The notes beneath the pieces are model-generated. The model was given only the letters and a program-made list of their open reading frames with translations. It ran no database searches and was not told the origin of the DNA. 64,000 nucleotides of DNA from Labilibaculum sp. (GTDB taxonomy: Bacteria > Bacteroidota > Bacteroidia > Bacteroidales > Marinifilaceae), in contig JAEINT010000011.1 of the NCBI GenBank assembly GCA_016342745.1, positions 124,001 to 188,000 on the forward strand. The letters are read 5' to 3'. Each line of letters opens with the position of its first letter. The stretch's first letter is position 1. Shown here piece by piece: positions 1 through 8,921 of this stretch. The position numbers were made by a program, and so were the translations under genes.

Positions 1-83
1 ACAATAGCGTGTTTTCGGTAGGTTTCGATACTCTTCACAAAACCTTTTTGAACCTGATCTTTATTAATTTGCTGATGTTTCAC
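1..83 (-). CDS. bioC: Malonyl-ACP O-methyltransferase BioC, N-terminal fragment (runs off window)
   Basis: Only the first 27 or so codons are present; the rest lies beyond the left edge. Reading from a GTG at 83 gives VKHQQINKDQVQKGF followed by a SIETYRKHA stretch. This resembles the start of BioC proteins, which open with a 'K..V...F..a...Y..hA' pattern before the SAM-binding domain. BioC methylates malonyl-ACP so that the fatty-acid machinery can build pimeloyl-ACP. The start overlaps the 3' end of bioG by 20 bases, as expected for translational coupling, and the gene order bioA-bioF-bioG-bioC fits. No ATG is available in this frame near the junction, so the GTG start is an inference. Confidence 0.68.
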   Translation of the reverse strand, partial: MKHQQINKDQVQKGFVKSIETYRKHAI

Positions 84-759
84 CTTTACTCTCTCTCATT
101 AAATCATCCCACGAATCCCATTCGTAAAAACAAAAGTGTGGCATACCATCTTTTTGTATAAGGTTCTTATGCTCACCCCAACTATTCATTAAATTTTCAA
201 ATGGAAATATTAAATCTTTATTTCCCAAAATAACTGTTTGGTATACATTCCATTCAATGAAATGATTTTGGATAACCTCCTGTAATATAATTAGTTCTTC
301 TTTTTGCTCATCAATATTTCGTTTTGGCATTCGGTTTTTAAAGAGGTCAAAATTATCTTTCCCTCCACACATGCGAAGCCAAAATTTCTCTATGCTTTTT
401 TCGTTCAATCCATCAATAGTTCCCTGAAATATCGCTGGAGGAATACCTTTTAAATTATCTATTGGATGTAAACTACCATTAATAGCTATTGTGCTAGTAA
501 AAAGCTCTTTCCACTGATTATAGACTAAGTTTCCAACGAAAACACCTAGTGACCATGAAATTAAATGTACTTCCTGATAATTCTCAAAAAGTCTTTCAAT
601 TTCTTTCGGCAATAGAATATCTCTATAGTCATAACACATCAAAACATCATAATCGTTTGATTGCATGGACTGAAATGGATTAGCATCACATCCCCAACCA
701 TTCATAAATACGATACACTTATCTTTAGTTGATTTATGTAACCATTCAATTTTCATCAC
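64..759 (-). CDS. bioG: Pimeloyl-ACP methyl ester esterase, BioG family
   Basis: A 231-residue alpha/beta-hydrolase of the BioG (DUF452) type. It would remove the methyl ester from pimeloyl-ACP methyl ester, ending the BioC-initiated route to the biotin carbon chain. Visible features are the N-terminal MNGWGCD segment (about residues 19-25), the nucleophile elbow SWSLG with Ser70, an acidic residue in GNKDLIFP (about 184) and a late His in MPHFCF (about 207), giving a plausible Ser-Asp-His triad. Its start overlaps the bioF stop by 14 bases and its end overlaps bioC. A second ATG one codon downstream (756) could equally be the start. The family assignment is firm from motif plus context. Confidence 0.85.
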   Translation of the reverse strand: MMKIEWLHKSTKDKCIVFMNGWGCDANPFQSMQSNDYDVLMCYDYRDILLPKEIERLFENYQEVHLISWSLGVFVGNLVYNQWKELFTSTIAINGSLHPIDNLKGIPPAIFQGTIDGLNEKSIEKFWLRMCGGKDNFDLFKNRMPKRNIDEQKEELIILQEVIQNHFIEWNVYQTVILGNKDLIFPFENLMNSWGEHKNLIQKDGMPHFCFYEWDSWDDLMRESKGETSAN

Positions 760-1873
760 AATAGGTTTTTATCAAATTTGGTAAATCTTTTAACTCATCC
801 CAATCCATATCCGCACACACAGATATCCTTAACCTAGCAGAATTTACAGGAACTGCAGGTGGTCTAATTGGAAATGTTAAAAAACCTTTTTTTTGCAAAT
901 ATTCAGCTAAATTAACGCATTTTTGACTGTCTCCAACAAGAACAGGAATAATATTTGAACTTCCCATTGTTTGTATATTCAACTCTTTTAATGCATTTCT
1001 TAATTGAGTTGATATGCCTTGTAAATGTTCTCGTTCCATTCGCATTTTCACGATGGTCCTTAACATGATATGATTCCAATTCACGACAATAGGAGGTAAA
1101 GATGTTGTGAAAATAAGAGAGCGCATTTTATTGATCAAATAATCTTTAAGTACTTCATGGCAAACGACATATGCACCAATAGAGTTCATAGCTTTACCAA
1201 AAGTTCCAACTAGCAAATCGATTTCATCGAGACAATTTTTCTCTTCAGATAAGCCAAGACCTTTATCTCCTCTAACACCAAGTGCATGAGCTTCATCAAT
1301 GTATAAAAAACAATCAAACTGTTTTTTAATTTCAATCAGTTTTTCAAGATCTGCAAGGTCACCATCCATACTAAATACAGATTCACTAACAATAAAAACA
1401 CGATTGTAGTCTTTGCGTTTTTTTTCAAGAATCTGAGTTAGATGTTGATAATCAGCATGTCTAAAACGCATACATTCAGCACTGCACAATCGCATTCCAT
1501 CTATAATACTTGCATGATTAAGCTTATCTGATAAAATTAAATCATCCTTCTCTGTTAAAGCAGGTAAAATTCCAATATTGGCATGATAACCCGAATTGAA
1601 AAATAGGGAAGGGCGACCATATAATTTTTCTAATTCAGATTCAAGCAACTCATATTCAACAAAATTACCAGTAAGTAGTCGAGAAGAACCAGAGCCAAAT
1701 GCATTTCCTTTTGGTCTCGGAATATTCTTTTTGCTGATACCTAAATAATCATTTGAAGATAAATTCACATGATAATCACTCGAAGAAATCCTCTTCAAAG
1801 AGCGAAGATTACCTGAATTCTTCAGTACGCCTAATTCGTTACTATATTTGCTTAATTTTTGATCCATTTTCAT
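746..1873 (-). CDS. bioF: 8-amino-7-oxononanoate synthase
   Basis: A 375-residue PLP enzyme of the alpha-oxoamine synthase family. It condenses pimeloyl-ACP with alanine to give 8-amino-7-oxononanoate. The PLP-binding acidic segment YIDEAHALGVRG (about residues 191-202) and the Schiff-base lysine in TFGKAMNS (Lys227) are both present, as is the GSGSSRLLTG substrate loop near residue 60. Length is normal. The ATG at 1873 abuts the bioA stop at 1874 with no spacer, and the 3' end overlaps bioG, so the genes are co-transcribed. An alternative ATG lies two codons further in. Confidence 0.93.
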   Translation of the reverse strand: MKMDQKLSKYSNELGVLKNSGNLRSLKRISSSDYHVNLSSNDYLGISKKNIPRPKGNAFGSGSSRLLTGNFVEYELLESELEKLYGRPSLFFNSGYHANIGILPALTEKDDLILSDKLNHASIIDGMRLCSAECMRFRHADYQHLTQILEKKRKDYNRVFIVSESVFSMDGDLADLEKLIEIKKQFDCFLYIDEAHALGVRGDKGLGLSEEKNCLDEIDLLVGTFGKAMNSIGAYVVCHEVLKDYLINKMRSLIFTTSLPPIVVNWNHIMLRTIVKMRMEREHLQGISTQLRNALKELNIQTMGSSNIIPVLVGDSQKCVNLAEYLQKKGFLTFPIRPPAVPVNSARLRISVCADMDWDELKDLPNLIKTYCDEN

Positions 1874-3163
1874 TTATTGCAATGATACGACTTTAACCAA
1901 AGCTTCGCAAAGTTCGGTCAAATCCTTTTCTGAAATTACAAACGGAGGCATAATGTAAACCAATTTACCGAAAGGTCTAACCCAAACTCCATGATCTACA
2001 AATTGTCTCTGAATCGAGGCCATTTTTACTGGCTTATTCATTTCGATAACTCCAATAGCACCAAGAATTCTAACATCCTTGACCTGTTTTAATTCTTTTG
2101 CCTTAGAAAGATGAGTAATTAACTGTTTTTCAATTGCATTTACTTTTTCTTTCCATCCTGAATCTAACAATAAGTTTAAACTTGCCACACCAACAGAACA
2201 TGCTAAAGGATTTCCCATAAAAGTAGGTCCATGCATAAAACAACCAGGACTACCTTCTGAAATACCATCAGCAATTTTCTTTGAAGCAAGTGTTGCCGCA
2301 AAGCTAAGGTAGCCTCCTGTAATTGCTTTTCCAACACACATTATATCAGGATTAATGTTGGCATGTTCACAAGCGAAAAATTTGCCTGTTCTACCAAAAC
2401 CAGTCGCGATTTCGTCGAGAATAAGCAGAACCTCATACTCATCACAAGCCCTTCGCAGTTCGAGTAGGTATTGAGGGTGATAGAATTTCATTCCTCCAGC
2501 GCCTTGAACAATAGGCTCTAAGATAACTGCAGCCAGTTCTTCATGGTGCTTTTTAAGCATATTTTGCATCGAGTCAAAATCTGAAGAGTTCCAAGCCTCA
2601 TGAAAGCTGCCTTTTGGTGAGTCTGCAAAATAATTTACCGGTAAAACACCTTTAAATATCTCATGCATTCCAGTTACAGGATCACAAACCGACATGGCAT
2701 TAAATGTGTCTCCATGATATCCAGAACGGATGCTTAAGAATTTATTCTTTTTCTTTTCTCCTGTTGTAAACCAATATTGAAGTGCCATTTTCATTGCTAC
2801 TTCAACAGAAACAGATCCAGAATCACTAAAAAAGACTTTTTCCATATTTTTTGGACTTAAGTCGATTAATAATTTGGCTAAATCAATTGCTGGTTGATGT
2901 GTTATGCCACCAAACATTACGTGCGACATATTCTGCAACTGATCCTGAATGGCTTTATTCAATACAGGATGATTATATCCATGTACAGCACACCACCACG
3001 AAGACATACCATCAATAATTTCGGTATCATTATCAAGTTTTAATCTAACACCATTCGCTGATTTTACAGGAAATACAGGAAGAGGATCGTGCATAGATGT
3101 ATATGGATGCCAAATGTGTTCTTTATCAAAAAGAAGATCGCTTGGCTTAAATTGTTCCGACAT
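1874..3163 (-). CDS. bioA: Adenosylmethionine-8-amino-7-oxononanoate aminotransferase
   Basis: A 429-residue class III aminotransferase that uses SAM as amino donor to form 7,8-diaminopelargonate. BioA-typical features are WHPYTSM near the N-terminus (about 18-24), SGYHGDT (about 147-153), the PLP-contacting [11 protein letters not shown] (about 250-260) and the Schiff-base Lys279 in GKAITGGY. It is the first gene of the minus-strand biotin operon seen here. bioB and bioD are not visible in this window. The upstream region 3164-3345 is shared with a divergent thioredoxin-like gene and holds inverted repeats that may be an operator. Confidence 0.94.
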   Translation of the reverse strand: MSEQFKPSDLLFDKEHIWHPYTSMHDPLPVFPVKSANGVRLKLDNDTEIIDGMSSWWCAVHGYNHPVLNKAIQDQLQNMSHVMFGGITHQPAIDLAKLLIDLSPKNMEKVFFSDSGSVSVEVAMKMALQYWFTTGEKKKNKFLSIRSGYHGDTFNAMSVCDPVTGMHEIFKGVLPVNYFADSPKGSFHEAWNSSDFDSMQNMLKKHHEELAAVILEPIVQGAGGMKFYHPQYLLELRRACDEYEVLLILDEIATGFGRTGKFFACEHANINPDIMCVGKAITGGYLSFAATLASKKIADGISEGSPGCFMHGPTFMGNPLACSVGVASLNLLLDSGWKEKVNAIEKQLITHLSKAKELKQVKDVRILGAIGVIEMNKPVKMASIQRQFVDHGVWVRPFGKLVYIMPPFVISEKDLTELCEALVKVVSLQ

Positions 3164-3197
3164 AAGTCAAATTTCAAATTAATTCTTGGTAAAACTA

Positions 3198-3277
3198 GGA
3201 TTAATCCGTTGAAAGAAGCCAATTACGGGGTATTTTTACAACATATATAACACAAAACGGATTGTTACCAATTCGTT
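3198..3277. promoter_or_regulatory. Repeated AACGGATT half-sites between bioA and the thioredoxin-like gene
   Basis: The divergent intergenic region contains a near-perfect inverted repeat, AACGGATTG (3256-3264) and CAATTCGTT (3269-3277), separated by four bases. A palindromic GGATTAATCC (3198-3207) runs into CGTT, so it also carries AACGGATT on the minus strand. Three related half-sites in 80 bases upstream of bioA suggest an operator. They do not look like the classical BirA half-site TTGTAAAC. Function is inferred only from position and symmetry. Confidence 0.3.
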
Positions 3278-3345
3278 AAAAATAGCTGTACCCCTTGTTT
3301 TTATTGCAATTTAATATAAATTGCTGCAAACTTAGAAACAAGAAC

Positions 3346-3831
3346 ATGAAAACAAAGCAAATTGCCATTTTAGTGAGTTTTATACTTGCTTTTAGCGTCA
3401 ATACATTGGCGCAAAAAATTTATAATCCTTCGGCTAATGCAAAAAATGATATTGCAAAAGCATTACTTCAGGCGAAGCAGGAAGGAAAACATGTAATGCT
3501 ACAAGTAGGAGGGAATTGGTGTCCATGGTGCATTAAATTGCATAAATACCTTAATTCAAATCCAGAAATAAATACCTTATTAAAAGATAACTATATATTT
3601 CTGGAGGTTAATTACAGTAAGGAAAATAAAAATTTAGATGCGCTCGCCGAACTTGATTATCCTCAACGCTTTGGTTTTCCAGTAATGGTTATTTTAAATG
3701 GAGATGGAGAAAGAATTCATACGCAAAACACGGGAAATCTGGAGGAATCAAAAGCATATGATTTCAAAAAAGTGAAATCATTCCTTTACAATTGGCGCCC
3801 TGATGCCTTAAATCCCGATCATTACAAATAA
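3346..3831 (+). CDS. Exported thioredoxin-family protein
   Basis: A 161-residue secreted thioredoxin-fold protein. The chosen ATG at 3346 begins a clean signal peptide (MKTKQIAIL, hydrophobic core, LAQ cleavage region near residue 23); an in-frame TTG upstream would place extra residues before it. The redox motif is NWCPWC with Cys59 and Cys62. The spacing of the early EGKHVMLQVGG strand before the CxxC matches the thioredoxin_7/DUF255-like group found in the Bacteroidota periplasm. The cis-Pro region is probably FGFPVMVI. It lies alone and divergent from bioA. The substrate cannot be read from sequence; a role as periplasmic thiol reductase or isomerase is an inference. Confidence 0.8.
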   Translation: MKTKQIAILVSFILAFSVNTLAQKIYNPSANAKNDIAKALLQAKQEGKHVMLQVGGNWCPWCIKLHKYLNSNPEINTLLKDNYIFLEVNYSKENKNLDALAELDYPQRFGFPVMVILNGDGERIHTQNTGNLEESKAYDFKKVKSFLYNWRPDALNPDHYK

Positions 3832-3971
3832 ATAATAAAGGTAAAAAGTTGAATTTTAGACTAAGAACTCCGTTTTTATTTGAATAAAGGAATAATTGTA
3901 CTTTCTTTGTACAGAATTTCATCATTTCAGGTGAAAAACGAAGGATATAATAAAATAAAAAAGAAAATATT

Positions 3972-4514
3972 ATGACGATTTCAAAAGATAAGGTTGTTTC
4001 AGTTATTTATGAATTAAAAACTGATCTTTCCGGAGAGATTATTGAGAAAGCAGTAGCAGAAACTCCACTTACATTTTTATGTGGTGCAGGTCAAATGTTA
4101 GAAAAATTTGAAGCTAACCTTATGGGTTTAAAAACTGGCGATGCTTTTGATTTTAAATTAGCTACAGAAGAAGCTTACGGTGCAGCTTCAGAAGAAGCAG
4201 TAATCGATCTTCCAAAAAATATTTTTGAAGTAAACGGTGAATTTGATGCTGAAGTTATTAAAGTAGGTAATGTTGTTCCTATGCAAGATAACTCTGGTCG
4301 TAGAATGAATGGTATCGTTCTTGAATTAACTGATGCTACTATTAAAATGGATTTTAATCATCCTTTAGCTGGTGATGATCTTTTCTTTAAAGGAGAAGTT
4401 TTAGAAGTAAGAGATGCTACTGAAGAAGAAATGAAAGAAGCTTATGCTCCTCAAGGTGGATGCGATAGCGGAAGCTGTGATACTGGCGGATGCGGTAGCG
4501 GATGTGGATGCTAA
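3972..4514 (+). CDS. SlyD-like FKBP-type peptidyl-prolyl cis-trans isomerase
   Basis: A 180-residue FKBP isomerase of the SlyD type. The N-terminal FKBP half (YELKTDLSGEIIEKA, then AGQMLEKFE and LMGLKTGD) is followed by an inserted IF (chaperone) domain, with the FKBP closing strand around DFNHPLAGDDLFF. The C-terminal tail is Gly/Cys-rich, with six Cys in the last 17 residues (GGCDSGSC...GCGC), like the metal-binding tail of SlyD. In E. coli SlyD the tail binds nickel for hydrogenase assembly; whether that holds here is unknown. A strong intrinsic terminator follows the stop. Confidence 0.88.
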   Translation: MTISKDKVVSVIYELKTDLSGEIIEKAVAETPLTFLCGAGQMLEKFEANLMGLKTGDAFDFKLATEEAYGAASEEAVIDLPKNIFEVNGEFDAEVIKVGNVVPMQDNSGRRMNGIVLELTDATIKMDFNHPLAGDDLFFKGEVLEVRDATEEEMKEAYAPQGGCDSGSCDTGGCGSGCGC

Positions 4515-4536
4515 TTCTTTTATAAAAAAGATATAC

Positions 4537-4573
4537 AGCCCGAAAGCCTTTGGTTTTCGGGCTTTGTTTTTTT
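4537..4573 (+). terminator. Intrinsic terminator after the FKBP gene
   Basis: Stem AGCCCGAAA (4537-4545) pairs with TTTTCGGGCT (4554-4563), followed by a T-rich run through 4573. GC-rich base and U-tract are typical of a rho-independent terminator. Confidence 0.85.
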
Positions 4574-4617
4574 ATGATGAAAACTTACCTTTAAGCTCAA
4601 TATAAAATTGATTCGAT

Positions 4618-5922
4618 ATGTGGAAAAGAATGCCTCTTTACGTTAAAATTTTGGTTGGAATGTTATTTGGAATGATTGCTGGTTTGTTGGCAGTATATTT
4701 TAATTTAGGAGAATTCACTAATGATTGGATCAAACCTTGGGGAAGTATATTCCTTAACCTACTAAAACTCATAGCAGTTCCTTTAATTTTTGTATCCTTG
4801 GTAAAGGGAATCTCAAGTCTATCGAATATTTCTAAATTATCGAGAATTGGAATTAAAACCATTTCACTTTATGTAATTTCTACTGTAATTGCTGTAAGTT
4901 TCGGATTACTTCTGGTAAACACCATACAACCGGGAAATACCTTTCCAGACCACAAAAAGATAGAATTACAAGAAAAATACAATGCAACAATCGATCTAAA
5001 GAAAGATCAAGCCAGTGAATTAAAAGAGGAATCTCCGCTTAAATTTCTTGTTGATGTTGTCCCTTCTAATTTTTTCAAAGCCGCAACGGACAATTCTAAA
5101 ATGCTTCAAATCATATTCTTTGCCATTTTGTTTGGTGTAGCCATGGTAATATTAGAAGAGAAGAAGGTTAAAGTTGTTCGCGATTTTTTCGAAGGAATAG
5201 ATGCGATAATTCTTAAAATAATAGACATCATCATGCTTTTTGCGCCTTATGGTGTATTCGCATTAATAGCTGGATTAATTGTTGATTTTTCTGGCGATAT
5301 TGATCTATTTGCAGCTCTTGGTCTCTATGCAATAACCGTTGTATTGGGCTTGTTGGTTATGATTTTTATCATTTATCCACTCTTCTTAAAATTTTTCACA
5401 CCTGTAAAATACACCAACTTCTACAAATCGATCTCTCCAGCTCAATTATTGGCTTTTTCTACAAGTTCTAGTGCAGCCACACTGCCAGTAACAATGGAAT
5501 GTGTTGAGAATGAACTTGGCGTTTCCAACGAAGTAGCAAGTTTTGTTCTCCCTGTAGGTGTTACCATTAATATGGATGGAACTAGCTGCTATCAAGCTAT
5601 TGCGGCAGTCTTTATAGCACAAGTTTTTGGTGTTGATTTGGATATCTACGATCAGTTAATAATCGTTGTAACAGCCACATTAGCGTCTATTGGTACTCCT
5701 GGAGTACCAGGTGGAAGTATTGTAATGCTAATTATTGTATTAACTTCTGTAGGAATCCCAATTGAAGGGCTTGCTTTAATTTTAGGAATCGATAGACCAT
5801 TGGATATGCTAAGAACTGTTGTAAATGTTACAGGAGATGCTACAGTTTCAACAATTGTTGCTCAAACCGAGGGACAATTAAATTATCAGCCAACAGTTAT
5901 CACAAAAAAAGTGGAAATCTAA
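4618..5922 (+). CDS. Dicarboxylate/amino acid:cation symporter (DAACS family)
   Basis: A 434-residue inner-membrane transporter of the GltP/DctA family, driving uptake of glutamate, aspartate or C4-dicarboxylates with Na+ or H+. Diagnostic motifs are the serine-rich hairpin TSSSAATLP (about residue 282), the NMDGT cation/substrate motif, and the second hairpin IGTPGVPGGS. Many hydrophobic segments match the family fold. A cytoplasmic or periplasmic insert of about 45 residues (about 105-150) is rich in Lys and Glu. The exact substrate cannot be told. It is monocistronic and sits between the FKBP terminator and the fasciclin gene. Confidence 0.9.
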   Translation: MWKRMPLYVKILVGMLFGMIAGLLAVYFNLGEFTNDWIKPWGSIFLNLLKLIAVPLIFVSLVKGISSLSNISKLSRIGIKTISLYVISTVIAVSFGLLLVNTIQPGNTFPDHKKIELQEKYNATIDLKKDQASELKEESPLKFLVDVVPSNFFKAATDNSKMLQIIFFAILFGVAMVILEEKKVKVVRDFFEGIDAIILKIIDIIMLFAPYGVFALIAGLIVDFSGDIDLFAALGLYAITVVLGLLVMIFIIYPLFLKFFTPVKYTNFYKSISPAQLLAFSTSSSAATLPVTMECVENELGVSNEVASFVLPVGVTINMDGTSCYQAIAAVFIAQVFGVDLDIYDQLIIVVTATLASIGTPGVPGGSIVMLIIVLTSVGIPIEGLALILGIDRPLDMLRTVVNVTGDATVSTIVAQTEGQLNYQPTVITKKVEI

Positions 5923-5963
5923 AAGCCTTATTATCAAGATATTTATTTGTTTTGTTTATTTTT

Positions 5964-6000
5964 TTTGATTTTTTCATGAACAAAAGTGATCGTACTTTTG
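5964..6000 (+). promoter_or_regulatory. Bacteroidota-type promoter for the fasciclin gene
   Basis: TTTG at 5964-5967 and TACTTTTG at 5993-6000 match the TTTG / TAnnTTTG consensus of the Bacteroidota primary sigma factor. The gap is 25 bases, slightly long. The start codon lies 30 bases downstream. Confidence 0.5.
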
Positions 6001-6030
6001 TTTCTTGTTTGAACCATTAAAAATAATGAT

Positions 6031-7818
6031 ATGAAATTCAAGAATAACAAATTTAGCTTAGGAGTACTTTTCCTATTTACATTATTAGCTTTTACAGTAG
6101 CTTGTAGTGATGACGATGATAAAAAAATGCAACCAGAGCCAATGGAGCAAACCATTGTAGATATAGCTGTTGGTAATGCAGATTTCTCTATTTTAGTTGA
6201 TGCACTTAGCAAAGCCGGTTTAGTCGACGCACTTAATGGAACAGGATCATTTACGGTTTTCGCTCCAACAAATGCAGCTTTTGAAAATTTATTTACAGAT
6301 CTCGGCGTAACTGGTATAGAAGATTTAAGCGCTGAAGCACTGACACCTATCTTATTGTATCATGTAATAGGGTCAGAGGTAAAGTCAACTCAGCTTTCCA
6401 ACGGCTATGTTGAAACACTAAGTGCCTTTACGCCAGGCGACCATGCCATTAAGTTACTAGTTGATTTAGAATCAGGAGTACAAATAAATGGCATGTCAAA
6501 TGTTACTTCAGCAGATATCATGGCATCAAATGGTGTAATTCATATAATCGATGAAGTCTTACTTCCTCCAACCGTAGTTGATATCGCGATTGCAAATCCA
6601 TCATTTACACATTTAGTTGCAGCTGTTGTTAAAGCGGATTTAGTAAATGCTCTAATGGCAGACGGACCATTTACCGTTTTTGCACCAACAGATGCAGCAT
6701 TTGAAGCACTTTTCACAGAATTAGGAGTTACAGGAATTGAAGATTTGAGTGCGGAAACCTTAACACCAATTTTACTGTACCATGTTGTTTCAGGCAATGT
6801 TAGAGCAGCAGATGTAAGTACAGGAATGGTGCCAACGCTTAATACAGAAGCAGAGCTTGATATTAATGCAGATGGATCAGGAGTAATGATTAACGGTAGC
6901 ACAAATGTTATTGTAACGGATGTACAAGGAAAAAATGGAGTAGTGCATGTTATTGATAAAGTATTGCTTCCAAATGCAGAAGAAGAACCTCAATCCATTG
7001 CTGATATTGCTGGAGCAAATGAAGATTTCACAAGTCTTGTAGCAGCATTAAGCAAGGCAGATTTGGTTGAAACACTTGACTCAGAAGGTACATTTACAGT
7101 GTTTGCACCGACAAATGCGGCCTTTGAAGCTTTATTTACTGACTTAGGTATAACTAGCATTGACGAGGTATCAGCGGAAGCTTTAACTCAAATATTACTT
7201 TATCATGTTTTGACAACTAAAAAGATGTCAACAGACTTAACAACAGGGTATTTAGAAACACTAAGCACAGATAGTCCAGATGCAGATCCTGTAGTTTTAC
7301 GTGCAGATGTTGATGGAGGAGTAATGCTTAACAAAGAAACATCAGTTACAACTGCTGACATTGAAGCGTTTAACGGTGTTATTCATATCATTGACAAAGT
7401 ATTACTTCCTCCTAACGTCGTGGATATTGCGATTGCGGATTCAACATTTGAGCATTTAGTAGCAGCAGTTGTAAAAGCTGATCTAGCAGGCACATTAAGC
7501 GGCGATGGTCCATTTACAATCTTTGCACCTACCGATGCAGCATTCGAGGCTCTATTTACTGAATTAGGAGTTTCAGGGATAGATGACTTAAGTGCTGAGA
7601 CATTAACACCAATTTTACTTTATCATGTTGTTTCAGGAAATGTTAGAGCAGCGGCAGTAACAACAGGAATGGTGCCAACCTTAAATGATTCAAATTCATT
7701 GGATATTGATACGAGCTCAGGTGTTGTTATAAATGAAGACACCAATGTAATAGCAACTGATGTTCAGGGAACAAACGGAGTTATTCATGCAATAGACAAA
7801 GTATTGCTTCCAGAATAA
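6031..7818 (+). CDS. Surface/periplasmic lipoprotein with four fasciclin (FAS1) domains
   Basis: A 595-residue lipoprotein with a signal peptide ending in the lipobox TVAC (Cys25), then an acidic linker (SDDDDKK). Four FAS1 domains follow at about residues 41-180, 181-318, 321-461 and 462-595. Each starts with a 'DIA..n..F..Lv.al.kA.L' helix, has the FAS1 signature FTVFAPT(N/D)AAFE, a YHV strand and a closing HIIDKVLLP. Domains 1 and 3 resemble each other (NGYVETLS / TGYLETLS) and so do 2 and 4 (VVSGNVRAA and TGMVPTLN), so the gene arose by duplication of a two-domain unit. FAS1 domains mediate adhesion; a role in cell-surface or matrix attachment is inferred. Monocistronic, with its own terminator. 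Confidence 0.9.
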   Translation: MKFKNNKFSLGVLFLFTLLAFTVACSDDDDKKMQPEPMEQTIVDIAVGNADFSILVDALSKAGLVDALNGTGSFTVFAPTNAAFENLFTDLGVTGIEDLSAEALTPILLYHVIGSEVKSTQLSNGYVETLSAFTPGDHAIKLLVDLESGVQINGMSNVTSADIMASNGVIHIIDEVLLPPTVVDIAIANPSFTHLVAAVVKADLVNALMADGPFTVFAPTDAAFEALFTELGVTGIEDLSAETLTPILLYHVVSGNVRAADVSTGMVPTLNTEAELDINADGSGVMINGSTNVIVTDVQGKNGVVHVIDKVLLPNAEEEPQSIADIAGANEDFTSLVAALSKADLVETLDSEGTFTVFAPTNAAFEALFTDLGITSIDEVSAEALTQILLYHVLTTKKMSTDLTTGYLETLSTDSPDADPVVLRADVDGGVMLNKETSVTTADIEAFNGVIHIIDKVLLPPNVVDIAIADSTFEHLVAAVVKADLAGTLSGDGPFTIFAPTDAAFEALFTELGVSGIDDLSAETLTPILLYHVVSGNVRAAAVTTGMVPTLNDSNSLDIDTSSGVVINEDTNVIATDVQGTNGVIHAIDKVLLPE

Positions 7819-7828
7819 AACCTCTTAA

Positions 7829-7865
7829 AAAACCTGTAGGCTTCTACAGGTTTTACTTTTTTTTA
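7829..7865 (+). terminator. Intrinsic terminator after the fasciclin gene
   Basis: AAAACCTGTAG (7829-7839) and CTACAGGTTTT (7844-7854) form an 11-bp stem with a four-base loop, followed by a T-rich tract. Confidence 0.85.
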
Positions 7866-7915
7866 TTAGATTTACTATGATCCAGAGAGTTTTCACTCTT
7901 TTTACTTCTAACAAT

Positions 7916-8800
7916 ATGAGCATGAGCAAATATTCAATTAAAGACCTTGAGCAAATTACAGGTATAAAAGCGCATACCATTCGTATTTGGGAAAAAAGGT
8001 ATTCAATAATTCAGCCAGAACGTACCAAAACAAACATTCGAACATACTCAGACGAGGATCTTAAAAAATTATTGAATATTTCCATGTTAAATGCTTCAGG
8101 TATTAAGATATCCAGACTCGCAGAAATGGATGTTGTAGACTTGGAAGCTAATGTTTTGAAGCTATCAAAAGTCAATAAACTCGAGGATACAAGTATTGAA
8201 AAATTAATTTTGGCAACCTTAAATTTCGATGAAGATTTATTCGAGTCTACACTATCTAGAAGTGTGATTGAAAAAGGGATGGAAGAAACTACTGCACAAA
8301 TATTATTTCCATTTTTTCATCGCGTTGGAATTCTCTGGCAAGTTGGATCCATTAGTCCAGCTCAAGAGCATTTTATATCGAATTTAATACGTCAAAAATT
8401 ATTTGCAGCTATTGATTCCGTTTCCGGCTTTAAAAAGGAGGGCGCGCATAAAATTATCTTTTATCTTCCGGAAGGTGAACTGCACGAAATTAGTATTTTA
8501 TTTTACACATACATTGCGAAGAAAAATGGCATGCAAACCTTATATTTAGGGCAAGATCTACCATTTTCTGAATTGGAAAAGGTAATTAAAGATTATCAGC
8601 CCGATAGCATTTTCACTTCTTTCATTACACCAACAACCGTCGATCAATTGAATCAATATTTACAAAACTTAAAATCTAGCTTTGCGAAAGTTGATCTTTA
8701 TATTACTGGAATGCAATTGCAGCAACAAGGAGTTATTTTTCCTAAGGGAATGAAAACAATTACCTCAATGAAAGACTTTAAACAAGCCATATTAGTATAA
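7916..8800 (+). CDS. MerR-family regulator with B12-binding domain (CarH/LitR-like)
   Basis: A 294-residue two-part regulator. Residues 1-70 are a MerR winged helix (YSIKDLEQITGI, then HTIRIWEKRY). The middle is a helical B12-capping domain, and residues from about 175 form a Rossmann-like cobalamin-binding domain. It carries the W-x9-EH motif of B12 photoreceptors exactly (Trp141 ... Glu151-His152 in WQVGSISPAQEH). ELHEIS (His190) sits at the position of the ExHxxG cobalt-ligand motif, with Ser replacing Gly. CarH and LitR use adenosylcobalamin to sense light and repress carotenoid genes. An upstream in-frame ATG at 7877 would add 13 unrelated residues, so 7916 is preferred. An ECF sigma gene follows in the same orientation. 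Confidence 0.82.
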   Translation: MSMSKYSIKDLEQITGIKAHTIRIWEKRYSIIQPERTKTNIRTYSDEDLKKLLNISMLNASGIKISRLAEMDVVDLEANVLKLSKVNKLEDTSIEKLILATLNFDEDLFESTLSRSVIEKGMEETTAQILFPFFHRVGILWQVGSISPAQEHFISNLIRQKLFAAIDSVSGFKKEGAHKIIFYLPEGELHEISILFYTYIAKKNGMQTLYLGQDLPFSELEKVIKDYQPDSIFTSFITPTTVDQLNQYLQNLKSSFAKVDLYITGMQLQQQGVIFPKGMKTITSMKDFKQAILV

Positions 8801-8805
8801 GCTTT

Positions 8806-8838
8806 AAAAATAAAAGACTTGCATGTCTTATTTTTAGT
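8806..8838 (+). terminator. Probable terminator after the MerR-type gene
   Basis: An A-rich arm ending AAAAGAC (before TTGCAT) pairs imperfectly with GTCTTATTTTT. The stem is AT-rich and ends in a short T-run, so it is weaker than others in the window. Confidence 0.45.
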
Positions 8839-8846
8839 TCGCAATC

Positions 8847-8889
8847 AAAACCCTATGAATCTTCCATAAAGAAAGAGGAGTAGGGTTTT
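8847..8889 (+). promoter_or_regulatory. Inverted repeat in the leader of the ECF sigma gene
   Basis: AAAACCCTA (8847-8855) and TAGGGTTTT (8881-8889) are perfect complements separated by 25 bases. It could be a second terminator or a structured regulatory element before the sigma gene. Confidence 0.35.
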
Positions 8890-8921
8890 CTTATTTAGAA
8901 CAGGCACAATGATTTTGATTT

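Noticed and set aside
6540-6902. Antisense ORF of 120 codons within the fasciclin gene
   Set aside because: Ser/Thr/Val-rich shadow of the repeated FAS1 coding sequence; no start signals.
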